DNA of 64,000 nt from positions 1 through 64,000 of IMG/VR virus record IMGVR_UViG_3300007735_000793, one strand, 5' to 3'. Position numbers and translations under genes: made by a program. Positions within the stretch are counted from its first letter, which is position 1; every line of letters begins with the position of its first letter. The notes beneath the pieces were generated by a model. It searched no databases and had not been told where the DNA came from. It saw only the letters and a list, made by a program, of their open reading frames with translations. This document shows positions 41,119-49,701 of this stretch, one piece after another. Source of the DNA: a virus.

Positions 41119-44100
41119 TTATAAAACAATTGAATATGCTATCATTAAAGAAAGTGCGTTGTTAGGTAATACACTACCCACTGTCGCACTTGCATATCCA
41201 GCTCTTGCCGTTGAAAATGTTATAACTGATTGATTATCTGATGTTCCTTGAATTGAATCAGGAACCACCACTTGATAACTATTATCGTATACTGTTATTA
41301 CAGGTGTTCTAAAATTAAGGTTATGATTAAAAGTCCAAGTGGTTGAAGCAACTGATTGTGTAAATGTTGCAAAGTTTTGACCGGAAAATGATGATGCGGT
41401 TAATGCGAGTGTAGCTGTTTGTGCGTTTTCTGCCCAACTTGCCGTTCCATAGAGTGAGCCTGTTATTGAACCACTTACACTTAAAGAACCTGTAATTTGT
41501 ATTTCCGAACCTGAAGCAAATAGTAAATTACTTCTATTACTATCATCAATACCATTACCTATTATAAAAGCAGATTGATCTGGTAATGATATATTATATT
41601 GACCTATTGTTAATTGATAGTCGCCTTGTGCTATTGTTCCTAATCCCTCTGCATGGGAAGCTATTCCTAATGCTAGTGTTCCTGATCCCTCTGCATGTGA
41701 ATACGCCCCAGATGCTATTGTTGAAATCCCTTCGGCATGAGAGCTATAGCCGGAAGATAAAGTACTAGATCCTTCAGCATGAGATGTAGCTCCCGATGAT
41801 ATAGAACTTGCACCTTCGGCGTGTGAATAGTTACCAGATGCTACAGTTTCTGTTCCTTCGGCATGAGAAGCTTCACCGGTGGTCAATGTATCTACACCCT
41901 CGGCATGCGAATAATTACCTGTTGCAGTTGTTGCTTGTCCTTGTACAACTGTCCCTGCTACATCTAATGTTGCTTTTGGAGTAGTTGTTCCAATACCTAC
42001 ATTACTGCCCGTAATTGTTAATTGTGTGGTATCTGCAGTTTGTAAAAATAATGAGCCTGAACCTCTTGCATTTATACTTAAATTTTGGTTATTTGATGTT
42101 CTGATTTCATTAAAGTTGGGTGTTGAATCATATAATGTTCCTATAATAGCCCCACCAATATTAAGTGTAACGGCACCACTACCATCTGATAAAAAGCTTA
42201 AATTAGTGCCACCACCATTTTTAAATATTGTAGCTAATCTAACAGAACCATTTACATCTAATTCTCTTTGTGGTGTTGCAGTTCCAACACCTACTCTACC
42301 ACTACCAGATACAAATAAAGCCGAAGGTGCGGTGGATGAAGAAGCTATTAATAATGCTTCATTATTAGCTCCCGATATATGAAGTCTTGCATTTGGTGAT
42401 GTGGTGTTTATACCAATAAGACCCGATGTATTGTTTATTTGAAATCTTACCGTACTATATGATACATCTTCAATTGTAAAGTTAGAATTAGGAACAACAC
42501 CCATTCTCCAACTATAACTGCTACCTCTATTAAATCTAATTGCACTTCCCTGCGATGCATCCCCCGTCAAATACACTAACTCATTTGTAGCGGATGTTCC
42601 ACTTATATGTAATCTTACAGATGGTGTTGTAGTGCCGATACCAACATTACCACTACTACTAATGGTCATTCTTACAGAACCACTTGTTTCTAATTGTAAA
42701 TCTTGAGTATCGTTAGTGCCTAAAAGTGCCGTAGCCCCAAATGAGTTGCCACCTTGCACAAATGCGTTAGTGCCTGTTGGGGCTATGAATGAAGATGTTA
42801 GTGCGTTTTGAGCCCAAGATGATGTTCCAAATAGTGAACCTGTTATTGAACCATTTACCCTTAATGAGCCTGTAAAGATATGGGTATCATCGGATGAATT
42901 ACCAAATTGAGTTGAGCCTGATTGGTATATTATACTCGCAGATACAAACTCCGTATGAAACTCTTCTGCGGTTATTCTACCAGTTACTAACAAATTACCA
43001 TCTACATGCAACCTTTCAGTTGGTGTTGTAGTGCCTATACCTACATTGCCTGAACTGGATATGAATACTCGTGTAGTATTGTTAGTTTCTAATTGTAGAT
43101 TACTCGCATTAATTGTTCCAATTGTTAGCGGACTACCAACTGCTCCCGTATTATTACCATCATTTAGGATTACTGCATTAGAACCATAAAACAACCTATT
43201 AGATGAGTTTGTCCATAAGTGAGTTGAACTTGGTGCAGTTGTTTGAGATGAATTATTAAAATCAATACCCTTATAATTTAATAAGGTTCTACCCCTCAAT
43301 TGTCCCAAACTGTCATAAGTTTCTGCTATGTAAGAAGCGCTGGTATGAGTAATTCCGCCAAAATCACCATCTATTGTTATAATATTTTTGCTTTGTGTAA
43401 CAGGTCCCCAAAAATTAGTTTTTCCGTAAACTTGAAACCCATCAATAGTGGTTGTGCTTGTAGGCGATGGTGCAGTATCAATTTTTATACCCCTACTAAT
43501 TGCACCAATCCCACCATATACTTCAAATATGTTTTTTCTATTTGCAGACGAAGGACCTGTTCCATCACCCACCACAAATATATTGTTAAAATCAGTCATT
43601 GCTTCATTGTAATGACCTACTACCAATTGACCCGATGATGATGCGATAGTTCCAATACCAAATGCTACTGTCGCAGTTCCTCTTGCCCACGAACCCGAAC
43701 CGGCTGCAAAAGAACCCGAACCATCTGCATCAGTTTCAATACCCACACTAAATGCAGCATATCCACTTGCGGTCGTATTTACACCAGCAGCATGAGCAGC
43801 AAATCCGGAGGCAAGTGTTCCCACACCTTCTGCAAATGAAGCAGTTCCGGTTGTAGTATTATTAAACCCAAAAACGGAAGAGCTTGGAGCATTTACTGCG
43901 GGGTTTATACCCGATAATATTGAATTTACACCTAATTGGTCAGATACCCTTGTCAGATTAGCCGCCAATGTGGGCATCCTAATATCAAAGTTTTGGAAAA
44001 CATCACCACTACCACTTGCGAACTCATTATACCAATCTTCATCAGTATCCAATGTAAATGAACCAGTAGACATACCACTTGCGGTTATGCTTAATATAAG

Positions 44101-44349
44101 TGTACCGTTGTTTACTGTCCAATTAGAACCGGTATTAAAAAATCCTACATTTAATTTTTTATCTTTTTGTAAAAATGATACGGTAGTAGAAATCCCCGCA
44201 TTAACATCTTTTACTATAACCCCACCAGGAACATTAAACTTAAGGGAAACTGCGCCAATATTTACAGATGAAGTATTGCTTAATACACTAATGGTGTAGT
44301 TATCAAGTGTTGTGTTTAATGAGCCTGAATTTGTTAGTGTTACTGCCAT
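41119..44349 (-). CDS. Large tail fibre with N-terminal cohesin-like domain and YadA-like repeats
   Basis: 1076 residues. Residues 1-130 form a beta-sandwich with a cohesin-type pattern: SVNIGAVSLKFNVPGGVIV, then LNVGFFNTGSNWTVNNGTL, SITASGMSTGSFTL and EFASGSGDVFQNFDIRMP. YadA-like repeats lie near 165-260, GIGTTTPT units and the ITAEEFHTEFVSASIIYQSG block are central, and a second YadA-like run of SHAEG units (YSHAEGASSISSGATSHAEG) occupies about 790-900. The C-terminal ~110 residues are a beta domain. Homologous to the 794-residue fibre over the first ~150 residues. Confidence 0.8.
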   Translation of the reverse strand: MAVTLTNSGSLNTTLDNYTISVLSNTSSVNIGAVSLKFNVPGGVIVKDVNAGISTTVSFLQKDKKLNVGFFNTGSNWTVNNGTLILSITASGMSTGSFTLDTDEDWYNEFASGSGDVFQNFDIRMPTLAANLTRVSDQLGVNSILSGINPAVNAPSSSVFGFNNTTTGTASFAEGVGTLASGFAAHAAGVNTTASGYAAFSVGIETDADGSGSFAAGSGSWARGTATVAFGIGTIASSSGQLVVGHYNEAMTDFNNIFVVGDGTGPSSANRKNIFEVYGGIGAISRGIKIDTAPSPTSTTTIDGFQVYGKTNFWGPVTQSKNIITIDGDFGGITHTSASYIAETYDSLGQLRGRTLLNYKGIDFNNSSQTTAPSSTHLWTNSSNRLFYGSNAVILNDGNNTGAVGSPLTIGTINASNLQLETNNTTRVFISSSGNVGIGTTTPTERLHVDGNLLVTGRITAEEFHTEFVSASIIYQSGSTQFGNSSDDTHIFTGSLRVNGSITGSLFGTSSWAQNALTSSFIAPTGTNAFVQGGNSFGATALLGTNDTQDLQLETSGSVRMTISSSGNVGIGTTTPSVRLHISGTSATNELVYLTGDASQGSAIRFNRGSSYSWRMGVVPNSNFTIEDVSYSTVRFQINNTSGLIGINTTSPNARLHISGANNEALLIASSSTAPSALFVSGSGRVGVGTATPQRELDVNGSVRLATIFKNGGGTNLSFLSDGSGAVTLNIGGAIIGTLYDSTPNFNEIRTSNNQNLSINARGSGSLFLQTADTTQLTITGSNVGIGTTTPKATLDVAGTVVQGQATTATGNYSHAEGVDTLTTGEASHAEGTETVASGNYSHAEGASSISSGATSHAEGSSTLSSGYSSHAEGISTIASGAYSHAEGSGTLALGIASHAEGLGTIAQGDYQLTIGQYNISLPDQSAFIIGNGIDDSNRSNLLFASGSEIQITGSLSVSGSITGSLYGTASWAENAQTATLALTASSFSGQNFATFTQSVASTTWTFNHNLNFRTPVITVYDNSYQVVVPDSIQGTSDNQSVITFSTARAGYASATVGSVLPNNALSLMIAYSIVL

Positions 44350-44410
44350 TTTTTTATTTTATTTCACCCACATTTAGTATAAATATACCCATTATAAATT
44401 AACATTTGGG
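44350..44410. repeat. 61-bp perfect intergenic repeat, copy 1
   Basis: Identical to 46066-46126 and 52085-52145. It contains the end of a dockerin-type gene, a promoter octamer and the leader of the next gene. Confidence 0.93.
44378..44385 (-). promoter_or_regulatory. Candidate phage promoter element TATTTATA
   Basis: 28 bases before the 1076-residue fibre ATG, inside the 61-bp repeat. Confidence 0.5.
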
Positions 44411-45162
44411 ATGTAACTTCCGTCTACATCACCCAAACATAATGCCAAATATTGTAAGTTTGTGTTATTAGCTGAAGCAGTTAGTGGTATACCCATAGAT
44501 GATACTGCACCATTTAATGATGATGTAACACCATTTTGTGTCGCAGTACTATCCAAAGCAGTAGCATTTATCCCATACCAACCTCTAAAATTTGCACCGG
44601 AACCTGAACCAAATACCCAATTACCTCTATAATTAGATACACCCGATGTTGATGATTGCAGAAATGCAGTGTCAATTAAATCGATATCAAGAAGATCTAT
44701 GATATCATCACCATTTACATCTGCTGCCAATTGTCTAATACCAGTTAATACATTTCCCACAGCGGCGTGTTGAGATATACGTGACTCATCGACCATGTTT
44801 ACTCCACCCCAAGGTTTACTCGTTTCAAATTGAACATAATAGTTTCCAATAGGAACTGGTCCAAAGTTAAAATCACCAGTAGTTGCGTTTGTATCAACTG
44901 ATGTAAGTTGAGTACCACTTTCATCGAATAATGTCACCCTAGTATTTGTCATTGGTGTTAGGGCGGTATTATCATACCTAACAGTACCAGATTGTTGTAC
45001 ATATACCCTATTATCTAAACTTGATGTAAAATATGTTATTACACCACTTGCGGTGTTATACATCAAAACATGGTTTTTATAAAGGTTGGGTAAGTTACTT
45101 GCAGTTATGTTTAAAACATGCGCAGAACTACCTGATACAATAACCTTTTTCCATGATGGCAT
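44392..45162 (-). CDS. Dockerin-type fibre accessory protein 1
   Basis: 256 residues from MPSWKKVIVSGSSAHVLN. An ATG at 45192 adds ten residues not shared by the paralogues. Order: N-terminal tag and short shaft (res. 1-60), a carboxypeptidase-regulatory-like Ig domain (VRYDNTALTPMTNTRVTLF ... KPWGGVNMVD), a dockerin-like Ca loop LAADVNGDDIIDLLD with Asp, Asn, Asp and Asp at coordinating spacing, and a shared C-terminal beta domain (GNWVFGSGSGANFRGW ... GDVDGSYIPNVNL). The domain set is typical of Bacteroidota surface proteins. It is one of three tandem paralogues. Confidence 0.8.
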   Translation of the reverse strand: MPSWKKVIVSGSSAHVLNITASNLPNLYKNHVLMYNTASGVITYFTSSLDNRVYVQQSGTVRYDNTALTPMTNTRVTLFDESGTQLTSVDTNATTGDFNFGPVPIGNYYVQFETSKPWGGVNMVDESRISQHAAVGNVLTGIRQLAADVNGDDIIDLLDIDLIDTAFLQSSTSGVSNYRGNWVFGSGSGANFRGWYGINATALDSTATQNGVTSSLNGAVSSMGIPLTASANNTNLQYLALCLGDVDGSYIPNVNL

Positions 45163-45290
45163 ATAACACTCACTAATTTTTAAATCATACAATATGGTTG
45201 GTTACACATACTAAGTGAGTAGTATATGAGCCCACTTCCTTATTCAGGCCAATATTGTAGTTTTTTGGTTAATTTATACTCAATATATAG

Positions 45291-45298
45291 TATAAATA
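45291..45298 (-). promoter_or_regulatory. Candidate phage promoter element TATTTATA
   Basis: Within the 142-base gap between dockerin-type genes 2 and 1, 128 bases before the 45162 start. The rest of that gap is A/T-rich leader with a weak AAGTGGG...CTCACTT stem and no gene. Confidence 0.4.
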
Positions 45299-45334
45299 TA
45301 GAAAAAAAATAATAAATGTTTATTTCCTCAAAAG

Positions 45335-46051
45335 TTATTGAGGGGTGTAACTTCCGTTTACATCACCCAAACATAATGCCAAATATTGTAAGTTTGTGTT
45401 ATTAGCTGAAGCAGTTAGTGGTATACCCATAGATGATACCACGCCTAAACTTGGTGAAACGGCTTGAATCGATACCATTCGCCAACCTCTAAAATTTGCA
45501 CCGGAGCCTGAGCCAAATACCCAATTACCTGCGGGGAATGAAAGGATTGAATTATTTATTCTATTATTAACCGAACTATAATCGTCATTATCTATATCAC
45601 CATCACCATCTACATCTGCTGCTAATTTTCTGATGTTGGTTAGTGGGTTACCATTAATATGTGCTTCTATTAGACTAGCATCATTTGTATTTACTCCACC
45701 CCAAGGTTTACTCGTTTCAAATTGAACATAATAGTTTCCAACAGGAACTTGTCCAAAGTTAAAATTACCATTGGAATCTGTAATAACTAATCTAAATTGA
45801 GTACCATTACTTTTTAATAATTTCACAGTAGTATTTGTCATTGATGTTTGTGCAGTATTATCATACTTAACACTACCAGATTGTTGTACATATACCCTAT
45901 TATCTAAACTTGATGAAAAATATGTTATTACACCACTTGCCGTATCATACATCAATACATTATTTTTGTAAATATTGGGTAAGTTACTTGCAGTTATGTT
46001 TAGTAAGTGAGCTGCACTACCTGATAATATTACTTTTTTCCATGATGGCAT
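45335..46051 (-). CDS. Dockerin-type fibre accessory protein 2
   Basis: 238 residues: MPSWKKVILSGSAAHLLNIT tag, Ig-like domain (VKYDNTAQTSMTNTTVKLL ... KPWGGVNTND), dockerin-like loop LAADVDGDGDIDNDDYSSV, the most canonical Ca-binding sequence of the four, and the common C-terminal domain ending CLGDVNGSYTPQ. The region between tag and Ig domain is nearly identical to its neighbours. The segment after the Ca loop differs (INNSILSFPAGNW). It lacks the PNVNL end of its paralogues. Confidence 0.82.
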   Translation of the reverse strand: MPSWKKVILSGSAAHLLNITASNLPNIYKNNVLMYDTASGVITYFSSSLDNRVYVQQSGSVKYDNTAQTSMTNTTVKLLKSNGTQFRLVITDSNGNFNFGQVPVGNYYVQFETSKPWGGVNTNDASLIEAHINGNPLTNIRKLAADVDGDGDIDNDDYSSVNNRINNSILSFPAGNWVFGSGSGANFRGWRMVSIQAVSPSLGVVSSMGIPLTASANNTNLQYLALCLGDVNGSYTPQ

Positions 46052-46065
46052 ATAATAGTTATTAT

Positions 46066-46126
46066 TTTTTTATTTTATTTCACCCACATTTAGTATAAAT
46101 ATACCCATTATAAATTAACATTTGGG
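46066..46126. repeat. 61-bp perfect intergenic repeat, copy 2
   Basis: Second copy of the unit at 44350-44410. Here it precedes dockerin-type gene 2 and overlaps the end of gene 3. Confidence 0.93.
46094..46101 (-). promoter_or_regulatory. Candidate phage promoter element TATTTATA
   Basis: 42 bases before the 46051 start, inside the 61-bp repeat. Confidence 0.45.
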
Positions 46127-46830
46127 GTGTAACTCCCATTTACATCACCAACTGAAAGTGCCCAATATTGCAAGTATATGTTATCAGCTGAAGCAGTTAG
46201 TGGTATACCAATTGAAGATACTGCCCTATATAATGAGGATGTTTGTCCATTCATAAACCAACCTCTAAAATTTGCACCGGAACCTGAACCAAACACCCAA
46301 TCACCTGCGATGAATGATGAACGCAGGAGTCCGAAACGTTGGTTGGCTTGGAGTGCATCGGTAGTGGTTATAGTATTACTTGCATTTATATCTGCTGCCA
46401 ATTGTCTGATACCAGTTAATAGTTGAGTGTTGCTGAAGTGTCTTGAAATAAGTAATGCATCAGTTGCGGTTACACCACCCCAAGGTTTACTCGTTTGAAA
46501 TCGAACATAATAGTTTCCAACAGGAACTGGTCCAAAGTTAAAATTACCCATCGCGTTTGTAATAACTGATCTAACTTGAGTACCACTTTCATCGAATAAT
46601 TTAACAGTAGTATTTGTCATTGGTGTTAGGCCGGTATTATCATACCTAACAGTACCAGATTGTTGTACATATACCCTATTATCTAAACTTGATGTAAAAT
46701 ATGTTACTGCACCACTTGCCGTATCATAGATTAAAATCGCCTGTTCAAAAGTATTAGATAAATTACTTGCGGTGATGTTTAATACTGATAACGCACTACC
46801 TGATGATATTACTTTTTTCCATGAGGGCAT
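46108..46830 (-). CDS. Dockerin-type fibre accessory protein 3
   Basis: 240 residues. MPSWKKVISSGSALSVLNIT tag, Ig-like domain (VRYDNTGLTPMTNTTVKLF), first F-hand helix KPWGGVTATDALLISRHF, second loop LAADINASNTITTTDALQAN, then GDWVFGSGSGANFRGW and the ending DVNGSYTPNVNL. The second loop has Ser at a usual Asp position, so calcium binding may be weaker. The pair of helices with TDALL motifs is the clearest dockerin type I signature in the window. Confidence 0.83.
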   Translation of the reverse strand: MPSWKKVISSGSALSVLNITASNLSNTFEQAILIYDTASGAVTYFTSSLDNRVYVQQSGTVRYDNTGLTPMTNTTVKLFDESGTQVRSVITNAMGNFNFGPVPVGNYYVRFQTSKPWGGVTATDALLISRHFSNTQLLTGIRQLAADINASNTITTTDALQANQRFGLLRSSFIAGDWVFGSGSGANFRGWFMNGQTSSLYRAVSSIGIPLTASADNIYLQYWALSVGDVNGSYTPNVNL

Positions 46831-46888
46831 ATAACACTTATTATATAATTACTACTTTATAAGTATATTTTTTTAATAATATTAGTGT

Positions 46889-47113
46889 TTATTTCTCCCC
46901 ATTTAAATCAATATACTGTGATTGGAGTTTGATAATGGTATTATATACCAATTCAACATCACCTACCTTAAAAGTTAAATCTTTTATTGATGTCAGTAAA
47001 AAGGTTATTTCTTCTACATTTAGATTACTTTCATTTAGGGTTGTAGTTTTAACCAATTCTTCCGCCGGAGTTCCAGTAGATGATTTCATTCTTATTTTAT
47101 TTAATAATGACAT
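46889..47113 (-). CDS. Small helical protein in fibre cluster
   Basis: 74 residues: SLLNKIRMKSSTGTPAEEL, then LNVEEITFLLTSIKDLTFK and VELVYNTIIKLQSQYIDLNG. It is amphipathic and helical, possibly a chaperone or adaptor for neighbouring fibres. Short proteins of this kind recur in T4-type fibre clusters, but I cannot name it. Confidence 0.6.
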   Translation of the reverse strand: MSLLNKIRMKSSTGTPAEELVKTTTLNESNLNVEEITFLLTSIKDLTFKVGDVELVYNTIIKLQSQYIDLNGEK

Positions 47114-47155
47114 TTTTTATAACCTTTCATTTTAAATGAGTAATTTTAGTTTTTA

Positions 47156-48931
47156 TTACCCCGCATACACTATATTATCTTGATTATCTGCTAAGTCTGG
47201 ACTCCAAAACCAAATATCACCATTATTCTGAATATACATATTACCAAATCCAAGAAGTTGACCACCAAATTCAGGTGCAGCTGTTGGAACTAAACTTGAT
47301 CTTGTTACGGAAACCAAATAATCAGTTGGGTTTAGTGTAGTTTGAGTGTGCCCTACACTATTGTTCAATCCCCATCTCGCACTAAAAGTTTGATTATTTG
47401 GGGAGGTAACCTCCACTTTTGAATTTAAGAAAAGTGCCGAACCTGTCGGTGAACCACCACTACCCGTTGTATACTGAACGATAATACCACCATCCGTATG
47501 AGTTGCAGAACCTGATATAGAGCCTGAAGCAAGTAGGATAAATCTATCTTCTACCATTACATCTGTAACATTCAATATTGTAGTATTTCCGTTTACTGTC
47601 AGGTCACCACCAACTACAACATTTCCCGTTGTGGTTATACTAGCAGCATTTACAACTCCTGCTGTTGTCGCAGTGAAGCCTGTGGATACTGCAAATGTCG
47701 TACCATTAAAAGTTAAATCATTTTCACCATTTAAAGAATTCCCATCAGTAAATGTTGCGATTCTGTTATCAGCACCATTTGTAGCATCTACTAAACTGGT
47801 GCCGAATACACGGCTATCAATGGCTCGAGTAAACACCTGCCCACTCGAACCCGTAACTAAAACTGCGAGCTCCGATGAACCTACTGGTAAATTTAATATA
47901 TTTACTCTACCCGCGTTTATTGATGCAGTGTCTGCTGCAGCATTTCCTAATGTAGTATTACCTTCTACTGATAAATCACCACCAATAGTTCCATTACCAC
48001 TTGTTGTTAGTATTGCACCTATTAACCCGGCAGAAGAACTTATGTTACCCGATGCTGTCAAGTTTGTGGTTGCAATACCACTACCAGCAACTTGAAGGGT
48101 GTTTGTTGGAGTTCCTGTTCCTATACCCACATTACCACTACCACTTACAACAAACGCATTTGGAGAACCGAGTGAAGATGCCCTTAATATAATGGTGGGG
48201 TTAGTACCAACAACAGATAAAAAAGCATCTGGAGTTGTAGTATTTATACCTACTCTACCACTACCCGATACAAATAGAAAGGCCTGGCTAGCATCTGGTG
48301 CGCCCACTTGTAATAGTGATTGATTAGTGGTGCCAACTACATGTAGTAAAGCGGTTGGTGTAGTAACACCTATACCTACCCTACCCGATGAGTTTATTCG
48401 CATTCTTTCTTGTGCCAAAGAACCACTTTGTGCAGTACCGAATGCAAGGAAAGTATCGGGACTAGCATCTTCAGAAACTGCTTCTATAAAAGCTCTTACT
48501 AATTGTGAATTATTAGAACCAGAGGTATCAGTATCAGATGATTCAAATGCTATTCTACCTATTGATTGAGTTACATCAGATGTTGTATCGGTATCTCTAA
48601 AAGTTATGGTGTTTAGTGATGCGGTTGTACCACCATTTGTACTATACTGCCTACCATTATTATCATTAGCTAATATAACTGAATTTAAATTACCAGTAAA
48701 TGTTCCTGCAAAAGAACCAGTAAAAGAACCCGTTAATATTGAATTAGTACCAGTTGAATTTATATTGGCACCGCCAATTGCTAAAGTAGTTCCGTTATAA
48801 GTTAATCCACTATTTTCAATTTGACCGACATTACCCGCGATAAGTAAATTATCATTTGTTAATACTGATGATGTTATTCCGGATAAGTGGGCTTGTGAAC
48901 CGGATACTATAACCTTTTTCCATGATGGCAT
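47156..48931 (-). CDS. Tail fibre protein with MPSWKKV tag and GIGT-TP repeats
   Basis: 591 residues. It begins MPSWKKVIVSGSQAHLSGIT, the tag shared with the three dockerin-type proteins. The shaft has several VGIGVTTPTALLHVVG units. From about 340 a different beta-helical region follows (NTTILNVTDVMVEDRFILL). The end is a compact domain FGNMYIQNNGDIWFWSPDLA. The shared tag implies attachment at the same virion site as the dockerin-type proteins. A promoter octamer pair lies upstream at 48972 and 49001. Confidence 0.82.
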   Translation of the reverse strand: MPSWKKVIVSGSQAHLSGITSSVLTNDNLLIAGNVGQIENSGLTYNGTTLAIGGANINSTGTNSILTGSFTGSFAGTFTGNLNSVILANDNNGRQYSTNGGTTASLNTITFRDTDTTSDVTQSIGRIAFESSDTDTSGSNNSQLVRAFIEAVSEDASPDTFLAFGTAQSGSLAQERMRINSSGRVGIGVTTPTALLHVVGTTNQSLLQVGAPDASQAFLFVSGSGRVGINTTTPDAFLSVVGTNPTIILRASSLGSPNAFVVSGSGNVGIGTGTPTNTLQVAGSGIATTNLTASGNISSSAGLIGAILTTSGNGTIGGDLSVEGNTTLGNAAADTASINAGRVNILNLPVGSSELAVLVTGSSGQVFTRAIDSRVFGTSLVDATNGADNRIATFTDGNSLNGENDLTFNGTTFAVSTGFTATTAGVVNAASITTTGNVVVGGDLTVNGNTTILNVTDVMVEDRFILLASGSISGSATHTDGGIIVQYTTGSGGSPTGSALFLNSKVEVTSPNNQTFSARWGLNNSVGHTQTTLNPTDYLVSVTRSSLVPTAAPEFGGQLLGFGNMYIQNNGDIWFWSPDLADNQDNIVYAG

Positions 48932-48971
48932 AAATGAACTCCCTTATGATTTTTGACTTTATTCTACCTTA

Positions 48972-48979
48972 TATAAATA
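48972..48979 (-). promoter_or_regulatory. Candidate phage promoter element TATTTATA
   Basis: 40 bases before the 48931 start. A second TATTTATA lies at 49001-49008 in the same 125-base gap, which otherwise holds only A/T-rich leader. Confidence 0.45.
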
Positions 48980-49056
48980 GTTGTATATTTTATTTTCCCT
49001 TATAAATAAGTAGTGTTTATTTTTTTTAATGTTACTAATAATTAGTAATTATTTTT

Positions 49057-49701
49057 TTATTCATATCCCAAATAAAAGTTACCATCCGCACTATAATACA
49101 TCCCCCCAGTTACCGGAGTTGGTGGGGTATCAAACTTACCTAAAACCATAACACCCTCTGAATTGATTTGTGCTGCAAGGAAACTACCTGATTTGATAAT
49201 AAAGAAATCAGGCATTTCCGATGATATCTTTGTTTGGATTTGATTTGATTGATTATATATTACTACACTTGATGTGTTTATTCTTACATTTCCTAATTGA
49301 ATATATTCATCTCCCCCAAAAACCTCAGCAGTTGTTACACCATTATCATCCACAAAACTCAAACTTCTGCTTACATAAACATCACTCCAAGCAGCAGTAG
49401 AGCTACCTAATGAGTGTGGGGATGTATTACCCGAAGAAACATGGGGAATTAAAGAACCTGAAAAATTAGCAGAACCTGAAAACGAACTTCTACCAATTAT
49501 CAGTAAATCACCTAAAAGATTAACCGAACCCGTTGTGGTTGTATTGGTGGTAACAGCTGCTTCAATTGATTGACCAGCACTACCTGATTTTTTTAAGAAT
49601 ATTTTACCATCGGCAGTATTTACAGCTAACTCACCCAGCTCTAATGAGGATGTGGTTGGTACATTTCCACTTGTAAGATTTCTTCTAAGTAAAATTGACA
49701 T
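49057..49701 (-). CDS. Fibre-related protein with tropism-determinant-like N terminus
   Basis: 214 residues. The N terminus SSLELGELAVNTADGKIFLK is a motif found at the start of many phage fibre and tropism-determinant proteins. A strand-rich body follows (HSLGSSTAAWSDVYVSRSL), then a C-terminal domain ending GGMYYSADGNFYLGYE. Its ATG overlaps the stop of the 794-residue fibre by one base. It probably forms a short spike or a tip for that fibre. Confidence 0.72.
   Translation of the reverse strand: MSILLRRNLTSGNVPTTSSLELGELAVNTADGKIFLKKSGSAGQSIEAAVTTNTTTTGSVNLLGDLLIIGRSSFSGSANFSGSLIPHVSSGNTSPHSLGSSTAAWSDVYVSRSLSFVDDNGVTTAEVFGGDEYIQLGNVRINTSSVVIYNQSNQIQTKISSEMPDFFIIKSGSFLAAQINSEGVMVLGKFDTPPTPVTGGMYYSADGNFYLGYE

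Noticed and set aside
45163-45334. Terminator between dockerin-type genes
   Set aside because: The only stem (AAGTGGG with CTCACTT) is short, mismatched, has an 11-base loop and no T-run.
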